This document shows, piece by piece, positions 18,298 to 26,949 of a stretch of 64,000 nt of DNA (the stretch's first letter is position 1; every line of letters starts with the position of its first letter). Below the pieces are notes generated by a model. It was given only the letters and a program-made list of their open reading frames with translations. It made no database searches and was not told the DNA's origin. Position numbers and translations under genes: made by a program. The DNA is from Phototrophicus methaneseepsis (GTDB lineage: Bacteria > Chloroflexota > Anaerolineae > Aggregatilineales > Phototrophicaceae), in contig NZ_CP062983.1 in assembly GCF_015500095.1 (NCBI RefSeq), forward strand, positions 2,170,001 through 2,234,000. The letters are read 5' to 3'.

Positions 18298-18320
18298 ATG
18301 CGTTACTCCTATGCATGCGC

Positions 18321-19058
18321 TTAACGATCTACTGCGTCCTGGAGACGTAACCAGATATCAGGGTCTCCCGTGCTCTGGTTGTTATCAATAGCGCTCAGCA
18401 CAGTGGTGGGGCTGCCTGCTGGCAGCGGGGCATCCTCACCGCCATGTGCGACAAAAGCGCGATAATTTTCATTCGCCAATGCAGAATAGATCGCTGCCTG
18501 GGTGGCATACGCGGCGAGATACTCTGGATCAGCGGCGATGGCTGCCTGGGTATCGGTCAGGGCAAAGCCATAATTGCCTTCAATGGCATGGATAATGGCT
18601 CGATTATTGAGTGCCATGACGTTATCGGGTGCCAGAGCAAGCACGAGCGTGTAATCACTCATTGCTAATCCATAGTTGCCAAGCCGTGTATACAGGGACC
18701 CTCGGTTGAGATAGGTCTCTATAAAAGACTCGTCCAGAGCAATCGCTTGCTCAAAGTCGCTGAGTGCGGCGTCTTCGTCCAGCAGGATAGCATACGCATA
18801 TCCACGCCGTGCATAGGCCGGGGCAGAGGCGGCGTCTTGTTCGATGGCACAGCTATAAGCCTGAATTGCCAGCGCATAGTGTCCCTGTTCCATGTAAACG
18901 GCCCCTTGCCCCAGGTAATAGGCAGGTGTTGCGTCCGGGATGAAAGGCGCTTCACAGTTGAATTCGGTCTGAGCCTGCGTGATCGCAGGGCTCAGACAAA
19001 CGGTGACCAGGATAAGTAAGATGAATCCTTGGATAAGGATGTGCGTTCGCTGTCGCAT
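18321..19058 (-). CDS. Exported TPR-repeat protein
   Basis: 245 residues from the ATG at 19058; an upstream extension in the same frame is rejected because the signal peptide starts here (cleavage at TQA/QTE) and the gap to the previous gene is then about 10 bp. At least four tetratricopeptide repeats are visible (AYYLGQGAVYMEQGHYALAIQAYSCAI, AYARRGYAYAILLDEDAALSDFEQAI, TYLNRGSLYTRLGNYGLAMSDYTLVL and one more). TPRs mediate protein-protein contacts, so a scaffold for the other exported proteins of this operon is a reasonable inference. It is close in architecture to the neighbour at 19069-19884. Confidence 0.8.
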   Translation of the reverse strand: MRQRTHILIQGFILLILVTVCLSPAITQAQTEFNCEAPFIPDATPAYYLGQGAVYMEQGHYALAIQAYSCAIEQDAASAPAYARRGYAYAILLDEDAALSDFEQAIALDESFIETYLNRGSLYTRLGNYGLAMSDYTLVLALAPDNVMALNNRAIIHAIEGNYGFALTDTQAAIAADPEYLAAYATQAAIYSALANENYRAFVAHGGEDAPLPAGSPTTVLSAIDNNQSTGDPDIWLRLQDAVDR

Positions 19059-19068
19059 CTGGTTGCCC

Positions 19069-19884
19069 TTACTGGTTAAATGGATTGTAGTCAGCGCGCA
19101 GTAACCAGGAGCCATCATCAAGCCGTAATTCGAACGTAAACTGGGATTCCAACGTTCCCGCTGCTGACGTGATTCGTCCATCGGCTCCACCGCGTGTCAG
19201 GGTGATGTAATCGTCGTAATTCTCAAGGGCTTTCAACGAGTTCATGATGCCGAGCAACGCAAAAGGCCGTGCAATGATGGGGTCAAATTCCGGGAATGCC
19301 GCGTTTTCTGGGCGTTCAGGGTCTTCCAGCGAGATGAGGATGGAGGCTGCATTGGTCTGGCTCAGGGCTGTTTCCAGAATAGTGATGGCAGTATCCAGGT
19401 CATCGTTGAGCGCGCTCATAATGGCCTGATTGTTATAGGCTTCGATGAACGAGGCGTCAATTTCAACCGCTTGTTGGAAGTCACTTTCCGCCCGGTTGAA
19501 TTGTGCCAATGCCATGTAGAGCACACCACGATTGTTATAGGCTTCTGCCAGGGATGAATCCAATTGTATGGCACGCGTGTAATCCTGGACTGCTTCTTCA
19601 TAGAGCCGTAACTGCGTCAGGATGGCACCGCGCATCATGAAAGCGGGCACATAGTCGGTGTCGATAACCATAGCGATACAGTCGAAGCTGTGGCGGGCCT
19701 GAGAGAGTGCGCCAGATTGATAGTAGCCCATGCCTTCGCCCATATAGTAGCTGACGCGCATATCTGTGGGCTGGCCTTGCAGCGTTGGGCATTCCGGCGG
19801 GGGCTGTGGCGTGGCTTCCTGGGCCATAGATGGCACAGCGAGCATCGCGATAATCAGCAAAATGGGGATGAAACGACGAATCAT
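19069..19884 (-). CDS. Exported TPR-repeat protein
   Basis: 271 residues with a signal peptide (MIRRFIPILLIIAMLAVPSM, cleavage before QEA) and a strong GGAG 7 bp before the ATG. After a proline-rich start come three or more TPR units (SYYMGEGMGYYQSGALSQARHSF, AFMMRGAILTQLRLYEEAVQDY, AYNNRGVLYMALAQFNRAESDF) and a non-repeat C-terminal domain of about 90 residues ending in a beta-rich LESQFTFELRLDDGSWLL. It and the following TPR gene share layout and a cysteine near the mature N terminus, suggesting duplication. A 75-bp gap separates it from the upstream SH3b gene, the largest within the operon. Confidence 0.8.
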   Translation of the reverse strand: MIRRFIPILLIIAMLAVPSMAQEATPQPPPECPTLQGQPTDMRVSYYMGEGMGYYQSGALSQARHSFDCIAMVIDTDYVPAFMMRGAILTQLRLYEEAVQDYTRAIQLDSSLAEAYNNRGVLYMALAQFNRAESDFQQAVEIDASFIEAYNNQAIMSALNDDLDTAITILETALSQTNAASILISLEDPERPENAAFPEFDPIIARPFALLGIMNSLKALENYDDYITLTRGGADGRITSAAGTLESQFTFELRLDDGSWLLRADYNPFNQ

Positions 19885-19959
19885 GAGAGTTCTCCTGGTT
19901 GAGTCATTTGGTAAATAGATCAGTCAATAGAGCATGTAGATATGTCAAAAAAGTCTGTC

Positions 19960-20961
19960 TTAGTTGTTGCCTATAGCATTCACGAGGGGATTTCGTCCTC
20001 GCAGCGGTTCTAGCAGCGATGCTGCCAGCAGTAAATTTCGCTCGGCTTCATTGAGCAGGCCTAGCGCTTCATCGATATCTTCGCGCGTCAGAAAGCGGCT
20101 GGTATCGGCACAGATCGTCTCAAATGATGAGATCGTCAGGTTGGTCATGCGGATCGCTTCATCTAATGCCGTCACGGCGGGTACGAAGGCGACCTCTCGG
20201 GTGACATCGCCTTCCGTCAGGATGCGATTGACACGTGGGGGGATCGGGTCACAAGCGACAGTGGCACCGTTATTCAGCCGCTGCCAGATGCTGCGGATTT
20301 GCTGGAAGCTACCCGTCACCAGCGCGATATTTTCCTCATATTGTTGGACCAATCGCCCATAGGGGTAGAGATATTGTGTATCCAGCAGGCGCAGGTATTC
20401 TCCACCTGTGATGCGCACATTCCAGGAGCCAATCCAGTACAGATTGTCCTGATATTTGATCTGGAATTGCCAGAAGCCGAAGGTGGCATCTCCAAGTCGT
20501 CCGACGAGTTCAACGGTGGTGCCAACAGGGATAGTACCAACGAAAGTCTGCTCGGAAATTTCATCACGGTAGTAGGGTGTTTCTCGGCTGGTGACGCCGA
20601 CAGCGCCCGCACGCCGCACATAAGGTTCCGGGTTTACCCCATCTACCGGTAGGGCAATGACATCGCCAGACCACACCAGCAGAATTGAGGCAATCCAGCC
20701 CGGCGAGCCGTCACTGTTGATAACTTGTATCCAGCGTGTATCGGCTGAACGGCCAATGGCGGGTAAGGTCACCGTTGGGTCGATGATGGTCATCCGCTCG
20801 AACCCTGTGCCGGGGCCGCGTCGCAGTGAACTATAATCCTGTGTGGTGACCCATACAGCATACGGATTATCAGCGTTTTGGGCTCCCTCACCTGTTTCCT
20901 GGGCTGTTGTGTGGGTTACAAGCAGGCACAGCATTAGCATGATCGTAACGATAGACTTCAT
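19960..20961 (-). CDS. Exported SH3b-domain protein with helical C terminus
   Basis: 333 residues starting at 20961, where the ATG overlaps the preceding stop (ATGA) and AGGAGG lies at ideal distance. Signal peptide cleavage is predicted at TTA/QET. Two SH3b-like modules follow (VTTQDYSSLRRGPGTGFERM and a second around ETPYYRDEISEQTFVGTI). The C-terminal 140 residues are helical and contain CDPIPPRVNRILTEGDV and a later ETIC. The Cys-Pro-Pro/GDV/Cys pattern matches the SH3b protein at 15470-16513. Translational coupling to the large propeller protein suggests the two are needed together. Confidence 0.78.
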   Translation of the reverse strand: MKSIVTIMLMLCLLVTHTTAQETGEGAQNADNPYAVWVTTQDYSSLRRGPGTGFERMTIIDPTVTLPAIGRSADTRWIQVINSDGSPGWIASILLVWSGDVIALPVDGVNPEPYVRRAGAVGVTSRETPYYRDEISEQTFVGTIPVGTTVELVGRLGDATFGFWQFQIKYQDNLYWIGSWNVRITGGEYLRLLDTQYLYPYGRLVQQYEENIALVTGSFQQIRSIWQRLNNGATVACDPIPPRVNRILTEGDVTREVAFVPAVTALDEAIRMTNLTISSFETICADTSRFLTREDIDEALGLLNEAERNLLLAASLLEPLRGRNPLVNAIGNN

Positions 20962-23900
20962 GGCTGCACCTCCTGGGCGACCCATGTGAAGGCATCCGCT
21001 GCTTCTACACTGATGATGGTGACGGAACCTGTTTGGGTATCCAGTATCAGCGTGCGCGGGGCCTGATAGTCGTAGATTTGCTCAAGTGGCATGGGTGTTG
21101 GTGTTGGTTGCGGCGTATATTCCACCGTTGGCACCGGGAATACATCGCCTTCTGGCGGTAGTGAAAGCCTGAATGCCAGATAGCGGCTGTCTGGTGACCA
21201 TAGGAGTTGTTGACCCTCGTAATTCTGAAGGCCTGTTTCTGGCAGGCAGTACCGCCGGATTTGTCCGCTCGTGCTATCCCAGATTTGGAGCTTGGGCAGT
21301 CTTTCTTTATTGGCCCAGCGTTGCCATTGTTCTTCGCCTTGGGCGGTATACCATCCCGCGCTATAAGTGCCGTCTGGTGACCACAGGCCGTTATAGACCG
21401 ACCCCAGGACACTGTGTTGTGTCGTCTCGGTATCAAAGACAAACCAGTCATCTTCAGTCGGTAGCTTGTAATAGAGATATTGCCCCATCGGGTGCCAGAG
21501 TGACATGATCTCAGCGCCCACGCTACGGCTAAAGTAGGTAAACACATCGGTCTCTATATCGTACATATAGTATTTATAGCCACCGGTGGCTCCAGCATTG
21601 TACGGTGTCGTGACCAGTGCCCATTTACCAGTGAGAGGCTGTCTGCTGATGATTGTCGTCGGCAGATCATAGACCTGGGGTGGCTCGGGCAGTGGCTGGA
21701 CCTCGCCATAGGTCCCTGTGTTGGGGTCATAAATTTGAAGATACATAAGCAGATTAGGAGAAAGGTCCAGATCATATTGCTGAAAGATGATCTGCAAGCG
21801 CGAATCTGGCAGCCATACCGGTCTGATGTTGAAGAATGGCTCGTCGCTCTGGGGTGTGATGACGAGCGGATCGGTACCCTCGGCATGGGCCAGGATGATC
21901 TGTTCGCCGGAATGTATCACCCACTGCCCATCGGGCGAAAAACGGCAGGATTGCGCCTCGCAGTTAGGCAGTGTCTCAACGGGGCGATATACGCCATTTT
22001 GCGGGTCCAGCATCCATGTAGAGGGGATGGGTTCTGTACGAATTTCATCCGGCATAGCGGTTGGTGTTGTTGCTGAGAGCACCTGCCCCGTAATGAGCAT
22101 CTGGCTCACGCTTGAGCTTGGGATATACAGGCTGCCGCTAACGTCATAATCCGGTGGCGGATTATCCAGCGTGAAGAGTTTATCGTAAGGGCAGATTTCG
22201 ACGATGTCGCCGCGTTGCTGCCAGTCGAATGTTGCGGATGGCGTTGGTGGCTGTGTGGGGCTGATTGTCGGCGTTATTGTTGCCTGTGGCTGGCCGAGAT
22301 AGTCGAACCCCTGGGTTGCTGTCGGTAGTAAACCAACTTGATATGTGCTGCGGATCGGCACTTGTGCTTGTTGCTCATTGATGTGGTGGACGTAAACTTG
22401 CTGTGGCCGTGGAATTCCTAGCTGGTAAATGGTGATGAAACCCCGTTCATTCTGTACGGCCATATAGTTGCCATCAGGGCTGAGCTGTATGTTGCCCTGT
22501 GGGTATCTGTTATAAATATTTTCGTATTCATCCAGCACACGGCGCTGCTGGGAGGTAATAACGGTTGTTTCTCTGGGGGGCATATATGCACCTACGGAGC
22601 GTGCCTGTGTCTCAATGTCGAGCGTCATAAAGCTCTGAGAAGGTTGGCGTCCGCTATCGACAGTGTTCGCGACCTGCTCAATGGGGGTTGCCGTGGCTGC
22701 ACCCAGCATGTTGGGGTTCATAGTCGGCGTAGCTTCTATGTGATCAATAGACGTGATCAACCCTTCACAGAGCATATCCTCTAGATTGAGGATTTCTTCC
22801 TCGGTCATTCCCTTAGACATCGCTCGCCAGATTTCCGCATAGGCCAATGGCTCGTTCGCAAATCGCGTTGTCAGGCAGGCTGGTACTCCAGCGATTAAAT
22901 TCGTATCTGCAGTGTGCTGAACTTCATAAGAGAATTGCGGGGTAGGCGTCAGGATGCTCGTGAAATCAGCGGCATCAGCTGGCAGCGCGTTGCAGATTTT
23001 CACTGTCAGGCGGTTCAGTTGGGCGGCATTCAAATTGAGGTTGTAGAGCTCCCATAAGGGTAAGAATTGTTCCCATTCACCGGGATAGGCGTCAACCATG
23101 CATTGAGGTAAGCCGGACTCATGATAGTCGATGCCATAGATGTGGCTTGGCTCGCTATACAATTGTGAACTCTGGATGACGATTGTACGTTCATCGAGCC
23201 ATTCATAGATTCGGCCTGCTGCGGCTGGCATTGCCTCATCGACAAGATAGGTCCGTATATTGCCATCTGCATCATATACGACCATGTCACTGATGGGGTT
23301 GGGGCTCTCGTTCGTGGTGTCATCATAGGTGACGATGAACTGCCGCCAATCATCATCTGGTATGACAGCCGAAATGATGTATCCCTCACGCTGGGGGACT
23401 TTAAAGCGCCAGCGCTCCCCTGACCAGATATCAACTGTTTCGTAGTAGAGATCTTCGCCTTCAAAAAGCATCATGAGGTAGCGGCTCATATCCTCGCGTC
23501 GCGCTACAACCTCGCCCTGTAAATGCACTGTCGATTCACGAATCAGGCTGGCTGTCGCAATATCCCAGATTTGCCAGGTATCGCCAACGCGCGTAATGAT
23601 GGACTGACTATCATCACTGAAGATATATTCCCCGGATGTGAAGCCGATGTGGTCATTATCGTAAAGTACACGGCCTGTAAGGGTATCAAAACGCTGAAAG
23701 TCACTTGTAATGCTGCTGCCATCTGCGTTGAAAGCCAGGGTATGGCTGCCCATTTCATCAGGGACATCAGGGTAAATTGTTTGGGTCAGGTCGCCTGTCT
23801 CCAGGTCGTATATTTCAATAGCCTGTGGGGCACCTGCACGGCGGACCATGAGGTGGCGGTTATCCGGATGCAGCACGAATTGCTGGATACTGGTTGGCCG

Positions 23901-24986
23901 GATGAATTCAATGACGCCGCTGCCGCGGTCCTGGCTGTAGCGATAGATCAAAAAGCCTGCTTCTTGTGGCGAAACTGTTAGAGGGGCGAGAATATCCAGC
24001 AGGACGACGCTTGTTGGCGAGAAGTTCTGATAGCTCAGATAATCATTGCCCAGCAGGAGGCGTAGCAACGGCACTTCTTGCTGTGTCATGGCCTCGCCAA
24101 TTGTGCGATGCAGACTGCTCCTACCCATGTCATTCATTGCAAGCAGGCTGCTATAGGGTAGGTCGTAGCCAACTGGAATATTGAACGTGGTATTGGCGGC
24201 CGGGTCGATCTGGACGATTTCGTTATACCCTGCTGGTAGCACATAGGTATAGTCATCGCGCAAACTGTGCCACACATCAAATGGATCGCGTAATTGTCGG
24301 TTGGCATCGATCTCGCTGATGATAGGTAGGGATGCGTCATCGGCATCCATGACCATGAGGCGAGAAGGTGCCCCCGCAATGACGATATTGCCCGGTGCCA
24401 ATACCAACCCGGTCCCGCGATAGTCGAAGAAGGCATATGCGCGGGCGCGGCCTGGGAGGATAGATGTGGCTTCTCGGCGTGCTGAGGCCAGGTCCCATAT
24501 CCACGGTAGGATGATCGTGTCATTCTCACTACGGCGGAGTTCTTCTGGTGTGCGGACGAGCGCGTCGAATTGTAGCAGGCGGTCATCATCGCCAAAGTGA
24601 ATGGGTCCCTGTACATTTAAAGCTGCATCTGGCTCTAGTGTGACAGCCAATTCCCCTGTTTGTGTGTTCCATAATTCCATGCGAACATCTACAGCGAGGG
24701 CCAACCATTGACCATCGTGACTGAATTCATAAGCGTTAAAAGCATCAGGCGTTTCATAAAGAATATGTTCTGGTGTGTAAGTGGACGCATCGACTAAGAC
24801 GAGGCGTCCGGCGTCATCAACCCAGGCGAATTGATCGTAATTTGGGTCGTACTTGATGCCCCTTGGCCGATCTGCGCCAAGCTGTTGCAACACAGTGAAG
24901 TTCTGCTGGGATGTGGTCTGGGCAAGCGCCATACCGACAACCAGCAGCACGAGTGCAACTGTGAGGGGCACAACTAATCGTCGCAT
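20958..24986 (-). CDS. Giant exported beta-propeller-like protein
   Basis: First gene of the exported-protein operon: 1342 residues with a signal peptide (cleavage at ALA/QTT) and GGAG about 9 bp before the ATG. The N-terminal half has WD40/TolB-like blades (YEFSHDGQWLALAVDVRMELWNTQTG, LFNADGSS-type turns). The C-terminal third has further SPDG turns (LSPDGNYMAV, FSPDGQWVI, WSPDGTYSA, WSPDSRYLAF) with Thr/Pro-rich linkers between them. Between the halves lie two Cys-bounded helical segments. No enzymatic motif is recognised. Propellers of this kind act as interaction platforms. Its size and lead position make it the likely core component of the cluster. Confidence 0.72.
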   Translation of the reverse strand: MRRLVVPLTVALVLLVVGMALAQTTSQQNFTVLQQLGADRPRGIKYDPNYDQFAWVDDAGRLVLVDASTYTPEHILYETPDAFNAYEFSHDGQWLALAVDVRMELWNTQTGELAVTLEPDAALNVQGPIHFGDDDRLLQFDALVRTPEELRRSENDTIILPWIWDLASARREATSILPGRARAYAFFDYRGTGLVLAPGNIVIAGAPSRLMVMDADDASLPIISEIDANRQLRDPFDVWHSLRDDYTYVLPAGYNEIVQIDPAANTTFNIPVGYDLPYSSLLAMNDMGRSSLHRTIGEAMTQQEVPLLRLLLGNDYLSYQNFSPTSVVLLDILAPLTVSPQEAGFLIYRYSQDRGSGVIEFIRPTSIQQFVLHPDNRHLMVRRAGAPQAIEIYDLETGDLTQTIYPDVPDEMGSHTLAFNADGSSITSDFQRFDTLTGRVLYDNDHIGFTSGEYIFSDDSQSIITRVGDTWQIWDIATASLIRESTVHLQGEVVARREDMSRYLMMLFEGEDLYYETVDIWSGERWRFKVPQREGYIISAVIPDDDWRQFIVTYDDTTNESPNPISDMVVYDADGNIRTYLVDEAMPAAAGRIYEWLDERTIVIQSSQLYSEPSHIYGIDYHESGLPQCMVDAYPGEWEQFLPLWELYNLNLNAAQLNRLTVKICNALPADAADFTSILTPTPQFSYEVQHTADTNLIAGVPACLTTRFANEPLAYAEIWRAMSKGMTEEEILNLEDMLCEGLITSIDHIEATPTMNPNMLGAATATPIEQVANTVDSGRQPSQSFMTLDIETQARSVGAYMPPRETTVITSQQRRVLDEYENIYNRYPQGNIQLSPDGNYMAVQNERGFITIYQLGIPRPQQVYVHHINEQQAQVPIRSTYQVGLLPTATQGFDYLGQPQATITPTISPTQPPTPSATFDWQQRGDIVEICPYDKLFTLDNPPPDYDVSGSLYIPSSSVSQMLITGQVLSATTPTAMPDEIRTEPIPSTWMLDPQNGVYRPVETLPNCEAQSCRFSPDGQWVIHSGEQIILAHAEGTDPLVITPQSDEPFFNIRPVWLPDSRLQIIFQQYDLDLSPNLLMYLQIYDPNTGTYGEVQPLPEPPQVYDLPTTIISRQPLTGKWALVTTPYNAGATGGYKYYMYDIETDVFTYFSRSVGAEIMSLWHPMGQYLYYKLPTEDDWFVFDTETTQHSVLGSVYNGLWSPDGTYSAGWYTAQGEEQWQRWANKERLPKLQIWDSTSGQIRRYCLPETGLQNYEGQQLLWSPDSRYLAFRLSLPPEGDVFPVPTVEYTPQPTPTPMPLEQIYDYQAPRTLILDTQTGSVTIISVEAADAFTWVAQEVQP

Positions 24987-25029
24987 GGATAGTCTCCGAG
25001 GATTGTGCGTTAATACAGGCTTCTATTTC

Positions 25030-25242
25030 CATTGTGGGGGAAGACGCATCTCGGATGCTAAACGCTTAACCTACGGGCAAACATTGCCTTCCCTACGCAT
25101 CTTAACTTGCGATATATGATGTGGCTAACGACGTGGAGCGTCCTGTTTTTGCTGTAGAAATGCCCAGTGCAAAAGCATCAGAGTTTGTTGCATACACACG
25201 TCTTCTTATCGGCATTGAGTAAGCAATCTTGGGGAAGTACGC
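25030..25242. promoter_or_regulatory. Divergent promoter region of the exported-protein cluster
   Basis: Intergenic DNA between the propeller operon and the divergent FecR-like gene. It contains GCTAAACGCTTAACC (25057-25071), matching the sequence upstream of the SH3b gene at 14600 at 14 of 15 positions. The core AAACGCTT resembles a LacI-type half-operator. No convincing -35/-10 pair was settled. Confidence 0.45.
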
Positions 25243-26901
25243 ATGAAAAGATGGGGATATATTCTGCTCATTTTGCTGATTATGGGGCATGCTGCGGCCC
25301 AGGATGCGGCGGCTTGCTCTGCTGATGTCCTGCTGGCGCTGGCTCGTGCGAGTTCAGCCTGCTATAGCATGGCGCGTAATGAAGCCTGTGCAGGCAGCGG
25401 GAGCGTTGTTTTTACAGTGGTGGATGATGGTACAGATAGCAATATAGAAGCACAACCAGGGACGACAGTCCTGCTCAATGAGCTATCGCAGGTCGGTGTT
25501 TTCCCTGGCGCTGGCGATATTTCCCTGGTGCGGCTCCAGGTACAAGCTAGCATCCCCGATAATGAAGGTGCCAGCCTGACCTTGCTCGCGGTTGGGGATG
25601 CGCTGCTGCAAAACGACGTTGCACCGATGGCGAGCTTCTTCGTCACTGCAAGGGGTACTGTGAAGGTGCGTGCTGTCCCGCAGGTTAATGGCTCTATCCT
25701 TACGGAGATGCCAGTTAATCGGGCGCTGGTTGCTAATGGGCGTACAGATGATACCCAATGGATACGCGTCCTCATCCCAAACAGCAATGATCTAGGTTGG
25801 GTCTCTGCAGATGTGATCACCTCATCGGAGCCGTTAGCTGCTCTGAGCGTAGTCAATGCCAGTACGTCTTATCGCAGGCCCTTCCAGGATTTCCAATTCA
25901 GCCATAATGATGTTCGCTATTGCGACGGCTCCCTGCCGGGTGGGCTGCTGATCCAATCGCCTCAGCCAGACCACGCTGTTGAAGTGACGTTAAATGGCAT
26001 AGCTCTACAGGTTGCTGCGACCGTTTTTGTACATAACGCTGGCGACGCGCTCGCGTTCGATGTACTAGAAGGGCATCTGGTGGTTGGTGAGCCAAGCGTA
26101 GGGCAGAGCGAAGTTTTTGTGCCAGCAGGTGCGCGGGTACATGTCGCAGATGGTCAGGTTACTGGGCCTGTGCCATTTGGCAGTTTTGAAGATGCAGGCC
26201 TACCATTGAATATGCTGCCTCGCCGTATGACGGTGGTATCAAATATCACAGAGGCGGATATCGACGCTGCACGGCAGACTTGGTTGGAAGAAACACAACC
26301 TTCATTGATGAATCGCCCCGCCAGTACGCCAGATACAACCTGTCGCCACGTCGTCAGCATGAATACTCAGCTTTATGCGGGACCTGGTGATTTTTATGAA
26401 GTTGTGAACCCGGTCTCACAGGGTACGCGTATTCATCCAGTGCAGCAGACGACGGACGCCAATGATGTCGTCTGGTATCAATTGCGACAATCTAGCTGGA
26501 TCAGAGCCTCGCGCGTTGAGGCGCAGGGCATATGTAACCCGGTTCCTATTGTCAATCGGGAGCCTGCCCCTGCGACGAATACCGTATCTTTGGAGACCTG
26601 TGAGCCAACGAATGGCCCTGTCCGTGCCGGGCAAATGGTGACGTTCCAGTTTATGCCGCCCCCATGGGATAACTATGGTGAAGCACGGGATGCCGTCATC
26701 ATTGATCCCGGTGAAATTGTGCTGAATGAGCAAACGTATTTAACAGTCTGTGCTACGGAGCCGCGCCGCCTGGGGACAGAAGATGACCGTTACCTGCGTA
26801 TCTTCCAGGCTGTCTGGCAGGCTGAGCCGGGGACGTATCGCGTCAGAGGCGAACGACTCTCTTATATCGCGATATGCAGTATCACAGTGCCCGTTGAATG
26901 A
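25243..26901 (+). CDS. Exported FecR-like / SH3b-domain protein
   Basis: 552 residues, divergent from the propeller operon. A signal peptide ends at AAA/QDA. The mature protein begins with a cysteine motif (ACSADVLLALARASSACYSMARNEAC). A first SH3b domain follows (about residues 140-195, FVTARGTVKVRAVPQVNGSI), then a FecR-like strand-rich segment (LAFDVLEGHLVVGE... VFVPAGARVHV), a second SH3b (RHVVSMNTQLYAGPGDFYEVV) and a C-terminal beta domain with paired cysteines. This mosaic fits an extracellular binding protein. FecR-like segments also occur in anti-sigma regulators, but no cytoplasmic part or sigma factor is present here. Function unknown. Confidence 0.72.
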   Translation: MKRWGYILLILLIMGHAAAQDAAACSADVLLALARASSACYSMARNEACAGSGSVVFTVVDDGTDSNIEAQPGTTVLLNELSQVGVFPGAGDISLVRLQVQASIPDNEGASLTLLAVGDALLQNDVAPMASFFVTARGTVKVRAVPQVNGSILTEMPVNRALVANGRTDDTQWIRVLIPNSNDLGWVSADVITSSEPLAALSVVNASTSYRRPFQDFQFSHNDVRYCDGSLPGGLLIQSPQPDHAVEVTLNGIALQVAATVFVHNAGDALAFDVLEGHLVVGEPSVGQSEVFVPAGARVHVADGQVTGPVPFGSFEDAGLPLNMLPRRMTVVSNITEADIDAARQTWLEETQPSLMNRPASTPDTTCRHVVSMNTQLYAGPGDFYEVVNPVSQGTRIHPVQQTTDANDVVWYQLRQSSWIRASRVEAQGICNPVPIVNREPAPATNTVSLETCEPTNGPVRAGQMVTFQFMPPPWDNYGEARDAVIIDPGEIVLNEQTYLTVCATEPRRLGTEDDRYLRIFQAVWQAEPGTYRVRGERLSYIAICSITVPVE

Positions 26902-26949
26902 ATGATCTCGGTTCTCTACTCAGTATCATTGGCCGGAGCTGATAGTCGT

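Noticed and set aside
18304-18320. CGCTTAAC near 18314 as a third copy of the cluster motif
   Set aside because: Only 8 bp match, and they include the TPR gene's stop codon region, so chance is likely.
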